A stretch of DNA of 9,384 nt from an uncultured Mailhella sp. (GTDB lineage Bacteria > Desulfobacterota > Desulfovibrionia > Desulfovibrionales > Desulfovibrionaceae): the NCBI GenBank assembly GCA_948482415.1, contig CAOMFZ010000084.1, positions 1-9,384 of the forward strand, given 5' to 3'. The notes under the pieces were generated by a model. It had not been told where the DNA came from. It searched no databases and was given only the letters and a program-made list of their open reading frames with translations. The position numbers and the translations under genes are program-made. Positions 1 to 5,336 of this stretch are shown here, piece after piece. Within the stretch, counting starts at the first letter, position 1. The number at the start of each line of letters is the position of its first letter.

Positions 1-16
1 TTTGCGTGTAGGGGGG

Positions 17-39
17 TTGGGGGGAATAATTCCCCCCAA
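17..39. repeat. Strong G/C hairpin past the 3' end of the methyltransferase gene
   Basis: A perfect 10-bp inverted repeat (17-26 pairing with 30-39: two T-A, six G-C and two A-T pairs) encloses a 3-base loop. A second G6 run at 11-16 could compete for the same C6 run. It lies 41 bases past the stop of the minus-strand methyltransferase gene, so it could end or stabilise that transcript. On the minus strand, however, it is followed by C-rich sequence and not a T-run, and on the plus strand by A-rich sequence. It is therefore not a classical intrinsic terminator. The hairpin is certain as sequence; its role is not known. Confidence 0.5.
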
Positions 40-79
40 GAAAAATAAATTGCAACTATTTTCGGAAATGCTCTAAAAT

Positions 80-931
80 TTATTTCACAATTTGTGCATG
101 TTCGCGAAAAACAATTTGCTCGCCTTCAAAACGCTTTTTCATCACTTCTATGGCTGCCGGATTTTTATCAATCAAATAGCAATCGCGCCCAAGTTCCAGT
201 GCTGCCTTGCCAAAAGAGCCGCTGCCGGCAAAAAAGTCCATAACCACCGAATCTTCATTGCTGTGCACATTGATAATCCGGCGCATAATTTTTAGCGGTT
301 TTTGCGTTGCATACCCTGTTTTTTCCTTGCTGTTGGGACTGACAATAGTTTGCCACCACACGTCTGTGGGCGTTTTGCCGCGGGCAGCCTTTTCTTTTCC
401 CACAAGAGAGGGGGCAAGATACGGTATTCTGTCTATGGCATCATAATGATAAATATATTTTTTGGGATTTTTCGCATACCAAAAAATACTGTCATGCTTG
501 GCTGACCAGCGTTTTTTACTCCGTGCGCCATAGTCATAAGACCAGATAATTTCGTTCATAAAGGAATCGCGCCCAAAAATATAATCCAAAAGCAATTTAC
601 AATAATGGGCTTCACGGTAATCAATATGAAATAAAATACTGCCGTTGGCGGATAAGATGCGGTGTGCTTCCACAAGGCGGGGTTCTAAAAAACCAAGATA
701 GTCATCAAAAATATCAGCATAGCCAAGTGTGCCAAGCTTAATAGTCTTGTAGCGGCGACCCTGATAGCCAACCCTGTCTCCCTCGGTACTGGCAACGGTT
801 TTTATTTGTGTGCGTTCCTGCGTTCTGCCTGTATTAAAAGGAGGGTCAATATAAATTAAATCCACAGACTCAGAAGCGAGCTCCGGTAAAAAACTCATAT
901 TATCGCCAAAACAAAGATTTAATATAGCCAT
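80..931 (-). CDS. Beta-class site-specific DNA methyltransferase (N6-adenine or N4-cytosine), apparently solitary
   Basis: The 283-residue protein should transfer a methyl group from S-adenosylmethionine to an exocyclic amino group in a specific DNA site. The catalytic motif IV (IDPPFNTG, DPPF at 29-32) is near the N-terminus. A TGYATQKP segment (205-212, motif X-like) and the SAM-binding motif I (DFFAGSGSFG, 232-241) are near the C-terminus. This IV-X-I order is that of the beta class (N4/N6-MTase Pfam family). DPPF rather than SPPY favours adenine, but this is not decisive. The protein is short for the class, with only a modest central region (about 110-200, including EIIWSYDYGARSKKRW) to act as target recognition domain and no CcrM-like C-terminal extension. 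The start has a GAGGA ribosome site. It lies 36 bases after glmS with no terminator between, so the two are probably cotranscribed. No restriction gene is visible, although the window ends 79 bases past the stop. The recognition sequence cannot be read from the protein. Confidence 0.9.
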   Translation of the reverse strand: MAILNLCFGDNMSFLPELASESVDLIYIDPPFNTGRTQERTQIKTVASTEGDRVGYQGRRYKTIKLGTLGYADIFDDYLGFLEPRLVEAHRILSANGSILFHIDYREAHYCKLLLDYIFGRDSFMNEIIWSYDYGARSKKRWSAKHDSIFWYAKNPKKYIYHYDAIDRIPYLAPSLVGKEKAARGKTPTDVWWQTIVSPNSKEKTGYATQKPLKIMRRIINVHSNEDSVVMDFFAGSGSFGKAALELGRDCYLIDKNPAAIEVMKKRFEGEQIVFREHAQIVK

Positions 932-967
932 GCTTTCCTCAAATATCCCCGCCTGTTTCCTCTGTGC

Positions 968-2854
968 TTACTCAACGGTCACGCTTTTTGCCAAGTTTCG
1001 AGGCTGGTCAACGTCTTTTCCCAAATAATCCGCCATCTCATAACTGAATAGCTGCATAGCAGGCAAAGCAAAAAATTCCGGCAATTTCGTCTTGGGAATA
1101 TACCACAAATCATCATTTTCAAGACTCGTGCCCTCTTGTAAAAGAGAAATAACTCTTCCCTGCCGTGATTTTATTTCCTGTATTCCGGAACGCACCTTGC
1201 TGAAATTTTCATCATCAAAGGCAATGGCAAAAGTTGGAAATTCAGGGTCAATCAGCGCAATAGGACCGTGCTTGATTTCGCCCGTTGCATACCCTTCCGC
1301 ATGAATATAGGAGAGCTCTTTCAGCTTCAGCGCTCCTTCCAAAGCCAGAGAATATGCGGTGCCGCGTCCAAGATAGAAAAAGCTTTTGGCAAAAGCATAC
1401 TGGAAAGCAAATTCCTTGGCTTTATCACGCATTTTTGGAAGTGCCTTTTCCAAAATATCAGGCAATGCTTTCAATTCATTCAAAATTTCTTTTACAGGGC
1501 AGGCAAGTTTTTTTCTCTGTCCATAATAAAGCGCAAGCAAAAGCAGGACAACCATTTGGCTGAGCATGGCTTTTGTGGACGCAACACTGATTTCCGGTCC
1601 TGCCTGCGTATACAGCGAAACATTAGCTTCCCGAGCCACGGAAGAACCCAGCACATTGCAAATGCCAAGCACAGGATAGCCTTTTTCTTTGCATAAGCGA
1701 AGTGCTCCAAGAGTATCAGCGGTTTCCCCTGACTGGCTGATCACAACAACAAGTTCATTTTTATTTAAAATAGGCTTTCTATAGCGAAATTCTGATGCAA
1801 TTTCAACAGTCACAGGAATTTGCGCAAATTGTTCCAAATAATATCGGGACCATAAACCGGCATTATAGCTTGTTCCGCAAGCCACAATGCGTATGCTGTC
1901 AGGCACAGCGAGCGCGTCCAATTCCGGCAGACACACCGTATCGTCCTGTAATCTGCCCACAAGGCAATCCTGCAAAACCCGCGGCTGTTCCATAATTTCC
2001 TTGAGCATAAAGTGCTTATAGCCATCTTTGGCTGCTCCCTGCAAATCCCAGGGAATATGGTGTACAGTTTTGGCAATTTCTTCTCTGGCATAAATATTTT
2101 TTACCGTGTATGAACCTGCGCAGAGCACAACATATTCATTATCGTCCAGAAAAACAACATCACGGGTATAGGGCAGGAAAGCGGGCACATCGGACGCAAT
2201 AAAATATTCGCCGATGCCGATGCCAAGCAGCAAAGGAGCAGACAATCTTGCGGCTAAAATATGCTGCGGAATAAGTGGACTCAGCAAAACAACAGCATAG
2301 GCGCCATGCGCTCTTTTCAGTGCATTGCTGAAAGCTTCTTCCACAAAAGGCAGAAATTGCAGAGGGTTCCGGGTAAGATTATCTAATTCCGCCTGCATTT
2401 GCACATATTTTTTAGCAAATTTTGCATCAAATAACATGTCCAATTCGTCAGCAATAAGATTGGCAAGTACTTCTGTATCCGTATCGGAATAAAAAACATA
2501 GCCTTTTTGCAAAAGCTCGTCTTTCAATTCCTGAAAATTTTCAATAATTCCGTTATGGACAATGGCAAGGGCATTATTATTGCTCCTATGGGGATGGGAG
2601 TTTCTCTCTACAGGAAGTCCGTGCGTTGCCCAACGCGTATGCCCAATTCCAATAGGAGCAAAGGTACTGGCTGTTTTTGCAACTTTTTCTTCCAAGTTGC
2701 AAAGTTTGCCCTCTGAACGGATAACCTCCAGTTTATTGATCTGTAAAAATGCCAGGCCTGCGGAGTCATAACCGCGATATTCCAAACGTTTCAAGCCCTC
2801 TAAAATAAGAGGTACAGCCGGTCTGTGTCCGCAATAACCAATAATTCCACACAT
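968..2854 (-). CDS. glmS: Glutamine--fructose-6-phosphate aminotransferase (isomerizing)
   Basis: Cytoplasmic enzyme making glucosamine-6-phosphate from fructose-6-phosphate and glutamine, the first step to UDP-GlcNAc, peptidoglycan and lipid A. I place the start at the ATG giving MCGIIGY, because Cys2 must be the N-terminal nucleophile after Met removal; a GTG seven codons upstream would bury it. The class II glutaminase domain (about 1-245) shows RLEYRGYDSAG (23-33), HTRWATHG (72-79), HNGIIEN (100-106) and SDTDTE (123-128). Two SIS sugar-phosphate isomerase domains follow, with CGTSYNAG (326-333), SQSGETADT (373-381), LEGALKLKE (505-513) and the catalytic C-terminus DVDQPRNLAKSVTVE. The 628-residue length exceeds the roughly 609 of E. 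coli GlmS, mainly through about 27 extra residues around 140-172. The methyltransferase gene follows 36 bases later. The next gene upstream ends 115 bases away with no terminator between, so read-through from it is possible. I see no glmS ribozyme-like leader, and the upstream gap is too short for one. Confidence 0.97.
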   Translation of the reverse strand: MCGIIGYCGHRPAVPLILEGLKRLEYRGYDSAGLAFLQINKLEVIRSEGKLCNLEEKVAKTASTFAPIGIGHTRWATHGLPVERNSHPHRSNNNALAIVHNGIIENFQELKDELLQKGYVFYSDTDTEVLANLIADELDMLFDAKFAKKYVQMQAELDNLTRNPLQFLPFVEEAFSNALKRAHGAYAVVLLSPLIPQHILAARLSAPLLLGIGIGEYFIASDVPAFLPYTRDVVFLDDNEYVVLCAGSYTVKNIYAREEIAKTVHHIPWDLQGAAKDGYKHFMLKEIMEQPRVLQDCLVGRLQDDTVCLPELDALAVPDSIRIVACGTSYNAGLWSRYYLEQFAQIPVTVEIASEFRYRKPILNKNELVVVISQSGETADTLGALRLCKEKGYPVLGICNVLGSSVAREANVSLYTQAGPEISVASTKAMLSQMVVLLLLALYYGQRKKLACPVKEILNELKALPDILEKALPKMRDKAKEFAFQYAFAKSFFYLGRGTAYSLALEGALKLKELSYIHAEGYATGEIKHGPIALIDPEFPTFAIAFDDENFSKVRSGIQEIKSRQGRVISLLQEGTSLENDDLWYIPKTKLPEFFALPAMQLFSYEMADYLGKDVDQPRNLAKSVTVE

Positions 2855-2861
2855 ATTTTTG

Positions 2862-2867
2862 CTCCTT
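2862..2867 (-). promoter_or_regulatory. Ribosome binding site that fixes the glmS start
   Basis: AAGGAG on the minus strand lies 7 bases before the ATG at 2854. The alternative upstream GTG (2873-2875) would place this site inside the coding region. This supports the start that exposes the catalytic cysteine. Confidence 0.8.
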
Positions 2868-2907
2868 ACAGGCACTGTTTAACGTATTTTTCAAAAAAAG
2901 GCAATAA

Positions 2908-2936
2908 AATATTCAGTTTTAAGAATAAGTTATCAA
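2908..2936 (-). promoter_or_regulatory. Weak candidate promoter for glmS
   Basis: On the minus strand TTGATA (2931-2936) is followed after 17 bases by AATATT (2908-2913), a 4-of-6 match to the -10 consensus. It is the best-spaced pair I found in the 115-base gap before glmS. In DNA this A/T-rich such a pair can arise by chance, and glmS might also be reached by read-through from the upstream gene. Confidence 0.25.
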
Positions 2937-2969
2937 ATTTTACGCAAGTATCTTAATTTTTTTAATATG

Positions 2970-3623
2970 TTAATAAATATAAATTTTTGTTTCCTTGTCA
3001 ATAAAGGTTAACAAATATTCAATCACGGAACGCGGCAAGGCAACACTGCCCTCTGTTGGTTTGCCGTTGCTGCAGTGGACAAAAAACGCTGACCCGATAT
3101 AGGGCTCTCTGTGGGAAATATTATAATCCACAACAAAGGCATAGGCATAGCGGATAGGGCGTTTATCCAAATCAATTTGTGATGTCCAGTCAATAAAAAC
3201 CGTATCCTTGCGCACAAAAAGATTATAATATTTTGACTGCGGATCCGTTACCCAGACATCGCCCTTTTTAATTTGATAATAGGGCAGCAAACAATCAGGT
3301 TTATCCTGCATGCCAATGGTAATAATAAAATTATACATACCTTTCGGGGTTACATTATCCCCTTCCATTTTATTTTTTCTTGCCCCGTTTATGCCTATTT
3401 CAGCCTGCGTTTCTTTCAGGCAAATCCATGTATTATTAAAACGCTTCAAAATATAGGCTCGAGCCTTTGCGGGCGTTGTATCAACAACAATTAATTTAGA
3501 GACATTAGGAATTGTATTTAATTCAAATTTTTCAATAAGATCAGCAGAAAAAGTTTCCTCAGCATGCGCTGAAAAATGCACAAAACAAAACAAAAAACAC
3601 AGTACAGTCAATATTTTTTTCAT
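2970..3623 (-). CDS. Exported L,D-transpeptidase (YkuD-fold) protein with the catalytic Cys replaced by Ser
   Basis: A 217-residue protein. The N-terminus MKKILTVLCFLFCFVHFSAHA followed by E is a Sec signal peptide with an AxA-type cleavage site and no lipobox, so the product should be periplasmic. The mature part follows the YkuD pattern: a beta-rich start (KLIVVDTTPAKARAYIL), IGINGARKNKMEGDNVTPKG (middle), WVTDPQSKYYN, then YAFVVDYN and GSAFFVHCSNGKPTEGSVAL. L,D-transpeptidases form or hydrolyse 3-3 peptidoglycan cross-links, or attach proteins, using Cys in a TxGCVAL-type motif and a nearby His. His183 is present, but the nucleophile position is Ser193, codon AGT at 3045-3047, one base from TGT. 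The protein may be inactive in transfer, may use another residue such as Cys184 (unproven), or may only bind peptidoglycan. I chose the ATG at 3623 over a GTG four codons upstream because GAGGG lies 5 bases before it. It lies 115 bases upstream of glmS on the same strand, with no terminator seen. Confidence 0.85.
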   Translation of the reverse strand: MKKILTVLCFLFCFVHFSAHAEETFSADLIEKFELNTIPNVSKLIVVDTTPAKARAYILKRFNNTWICLKETQAEIGINGARKNKMEGDNVTPKGMYNFIITIGMQDKPDCLLPYYQIKKGDVWVTDPQSKYYNLFVRKDTVFIDWTSQIDLDKRPIRYAYAFVVDYNISHREPYIGSAFFVHCSNGKPTEGSVALPRSVIEYLLTFIDKETKIYIY

Positions 3624-3657
3624 AAAAACCCTCACAATGCATAAACTTTTCTTTCAT
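3559..3657 (-). CDS. Possible 32-codon leader ORF overlapping the start of the L,D-transpeptidase gene
   Basis: On the minus strand an ATG at 3657 is preceded by AGGA with a 5-base spacer (3663-3666), a better ribosome site than that of the gene itself. It opens a 32-codon frame beginning MKEKFMHCEGFYEKN and ending in TGA at 3559-3561. It runs across the main ATG (3623) in another frame and through the signal-peptide codons. If translated, it could couple or limit initiation of the main gene. Nothing in the peptide is recognisable, and its second half may simply mirror the codons of the hydrophobic signal peptide. Chance is a real alternative. Confidence 0.2.
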   Translation of the reverse strand: MKEKFMHCEGFYEKNIDCTVFFVLFCAFFSAC

Positions 3658-3717
3658 AAACTTCCTGAAAAATCAAGTAAATACTTTTCCAAAGCCAAAA
3701 TACCATATAGTAAAAAT

Positions 3718-3743
3718 ATGCAGCAAAAAATTATTGCTTGCAT
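3718..3743. terminator. Terminator-like hairpin in the gap before the L,D-transpeptidase gene
   Basis: ATGCAGCAA (3718-3726) pairs with TTGCTTGCAT (3734-3743): 9 bp with one bulged T at 3739 and a 7-base loop. It is followed on the plus strand by TTTTCTTTTT (3744-3753) and on the minus strand by ATTTTT, so it could stop transcription in either direction. No plus-strand gene ends nearby. For minus-strand transcription it would act as a second terminator behind the radical SAM gene or as an attenuator before the L,D-transpeptidase gene. Confidence 0.4.
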
Positions 3744-3755
3744 TTTTCTTTTTCA

Positions 3756-3784
3756 TGTGTTACTTTTTATTAAATCGTAACACA
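3756..3784. repeat. Perfect 8-bp inverted repeat with a 13-base spacer
   Basis: TGTGTTAC (3756-3763) and GTAACACA (3777-3784) are exact reverse complements separated by 13 A/T-rich bases. In DNA it could be a dyad operator with half-site centres 21 bp apart, about two helical turns. In RNA it would be a stem-loop. It lies between two terminator-like hairpins. I cannot assign a binding protein; the half-sites do not match the CRP/FNR pattern TGTGA-N6-TCACA. Confidence 0.45.
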
Positions 3785-3816
3785 AAAATAAAATCTGTAT
3801 AAGATATGAAAAGGGA

Positions 3817-3848
3817 AAAAGGGAGCATAGACTCCCTTTTGTTTTTTT
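3817..3848. terminator. Intrinsic terminator after the radical SAM gene, possibly bidirectional
   Basis: AAAAGGGAG (3817-3825) pairs perfectly with CTCCCTTTT (3832-3840) across a 6-base loop. On the minus strand it begins 25 bases past the radical SAM stop and is followed by TTTTTCCCTTTT, enough for termination. On the plus strand it is followed by G and then seven T, which is a stronger tract, though no plus-strand gene ends here. Confidence 0.7.
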
Positions 3849-3864
3849 AATCTGCCTAACGTCT

Positions 3865-5133
3865 TTATATGTCCGTACAAATTTTAGGATTAAAATACCC
3901 AAATTGCAAATGCGGACAACTGTGCAGCAAACGCCTGGTGAAGTTTGCAAGCCCGACACTGGGACCAAATTCAATATCTTTCAATAAATTCAGATACATT
4001 TCAGGGTCAATATTTAAATTCCGTAATTGAATAAAATCAACATGATATGCATTCACGAGTTCAATAAGCACTTCCACTTCTTCTTCACAGTCCGTTACTC
4101 CGGGGAAGAAAAGCAAGTTCAAAGAAACAAACAGCCCGTGTTCTTTGGCAATTTGAATAGACTGCCGCACATCGGCAAAATAATAATTAGTCGGACGATA
4201 GTATTTATTATACACGGCTTCCCGTGCACTGTTCATGCTCACCCGCAGGGAATTGAGCCCCGCCTGAGCAAGCTCTCTTATCCACTTGGGCATGGAAGCA
4301 TTGGAATTTAAATTCACAGTCCCAATCCCGCCTTTTGCACGAAATAATTTTACAGCTTCCACAAGAAGAGCCCCCTGAGTAAGCGGTTCCCCCTCACAGC
4401 CCTGTCCAAAGGAATAAATAGGATTTGCTTCATGCTGTTGATGATAAAGCATAACTTCCACAATCTCCTCGGCCGTGGGCGTAAAATTCATTCTGTCCTG
4501 CGGAGCCTGACAAATGGTTGAATCCGCGTCCTGATGAGAAATACAGCCAATACAGCGCGCATTGCATGCCCGTGACGTGGGGAGCGGAGCTTCATAACGT
4601 CCAAGCACTAAATTTTTTGCCGCCGGACAGCCATAACGCAGAACACAGTTATTCATAATATGCTGCATAAGCCGGTTTTTCGGAAATTCTTTAATAATGG
4701 CCTTTGCTTTTTTTTCAATTTTCTTCGGAGAAATGCCCTCAAAAACCTGCCGCTGATCCTTATCCACCTGCATGGCGCACACATAAAAATCATCACCAAT
4801 CACGCCCAGTGCCCCATAGGCAAATAAAGGAAGTGTCGGTGCATTTTCTTCCGTCACATACACGGGGTGTCCGGAAATCGTATAACCGGGAGCAATAAAG
4901 GCAGCCACAGCCAGTTCTTCCAGTTCTTCCACTTCACCTGTTTTTTTATTCAGCCCTACAGCACGCCTGCCCGGCAAAAGGAAAAATTCGCTTTCATGAG
5001 GCAGGGGAATAAGCTCGTCAGGACGAGGCAAAGCCCATTCGTCACCGCGCCTGCAAAGCATATAATATTCGTCATCGGACGCAATTTCACCATTTTCAAA
5101 AGCAAACACTAAATCAGGATGTTTTTGTTTCAT
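3865..5133 (-). CDS. Radical SAM enzyme of unknown function
   Basis: A 422-residue protein with the [4Fe-4S]/S-adenosylmethionine motif CNARCIGC (Cys190, Cys194, Cys197; CX3CX2C). The TIM-barrel core follows: GQGCEGEPL (243-251, in the place of the GGE-type SAM-binding motif), TVNLNSNASMP, SLRVSMNSA and LFVSLNLLFFPGVTD. The first 180 or so residues are not recognisable. They hold a beta-rich part rich in acidic residues, a lysine-rich stretch (KKIEKKAKAIIKEF) and NNCVLRYGC with Cys163 and Cys169, just before the cluster motif. Further cysteines (208, 246, 349, 406, 419) could serve a second cluster, but there is no clear SPASM domain. From memory similar proteins occur in Desulfovibrio and relatives; the substrate is unknown. 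I prefer the ATG at 5133 to a TTG at 5139, because AAAGGA (5140-5145) lies 6 bases before the ATG and abuts the TTG. The gene is monocistronic by appearance, with its own promoter and terminator, and is divergent from secA. Confidence 0.85.
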   Translation of the reverse strand: MKQKHPDLVFAFENGEIASDDEYYMLCRRGDEWALPRPDELIPLPHESEFFLLPGRRAVGLNKKTGEVEELEELAVAAFIAPGYTISGHPVYVTEENAPTLPLFAYGALGVIGDDFYVCAMQVDKDQRQVFEGISPKKIEKKAKAIIKEFPKNRLMQHIMNNCVLRYGCPAAKNLVLGRYEAPLPTSRACNARCIGCISHQDADSTICQAPQDRMNFTPTAEEIVEVMLYHQQHEANPIYSFGQGCEGEPLTQGALLVEAVKLFRAKGGIGTVNLNSNASMPKWIRELAQAGLNSLRVSMNSAREAVYNKYYRPTNYYFADVRQSIQIAKEHGLFVSLNLLFFPGVTDCEEEVEVLIELVNAYHVDFIQLRNLNIDPEMYLNLLKDIEFGPSVGLANFTRRLLHSCPHLQFGYFNPKICTDI

Positions 5134-5159
5134 ACGCAATCCTTTAGAAAAGTAAAAAA

Positions 5160-5188
5160 ATTATCCCTTATTCACCCCAATGCGTCAA
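5160..5188 (-). promoter_or_regulatory. Sigma70-type promoter of the radical SAM gene
   Basis: On the minus strand TTGACG (5183-5188) is followed after exactly 17 bases by GATAAT (5160-5165), each a 5-of-6 match to consensus. Transcription would start near 5153, giving a leader of about 20 bases that carries the AAAGGA ribosome site. It is the clearest promoter in the window. Confidence 0.7.
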
Positions 5189-5272
5189 GCAAAACATACG
5201 AAAAAAATAATATTTTTATCCTTTAATTTCAATATATTATGATATTAACACCATTTTTAATGAAAAAGGTAT

Positions 5273-5301
5273 TTGCCAAATATAAAATCATGTCTTATTT
5301 T
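5273..5301 (+). promoter_or_regulatory. Candidate promoter of secA
   Basis: TTGCCA (5273-5278), a 5-of-6 match to the -35 box, is followed after 17 bases by TATTTT (5296-5301), a 4-of-6 match to the -10 box. Transcription would start about 30 bases before the secA ATG. TATAAAAT (5281-5288) is an alternative -10 but lacks a good -35. The rest of the 203-base divergent gap holds A/T-rich sequence without another feature I can support. Confidence 0.4.
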
Positions 5302-5336
5302 TAATTATTCACAATATACGTTTTACTGGAGCAAGC

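Noticed and set aside
11..24. G-quadruplex from the two G6 runs
   Set aside because: Only two G-runs are present and four tracts with loops are needed. The hairpin with the C6 run is more favourable.
1268..1696. 142-codon plus-strand open frame inside glmS
   Set aside because: It is antisense to the SIS domains of an intact glmS and has no recognisable product.
2855..2969. glmS ribozyme or other riboswitch before glmS
   Set aside because: The gap is only 115 A/T-rich bases, without the stems or core of the glmS ribozyme, which is known mainly from Firmicutes.
3045..3047. Reading the L,D-transpeptidase gene as a pseudogene
   Set aside because: Apart from the serine codon the frame, signal peptide, ribosome site and conserved segments are intact. 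A single active-site change does not show decay.
5250..5270. Hairpin upstream of secA (ACC and TTTTT pairing with AAAAA and GGT, loop of 4)
   Set aside because: The stem is mostly A/T with a bulge, and it lies upstream of the likely transcription start. It is likely to be chance.
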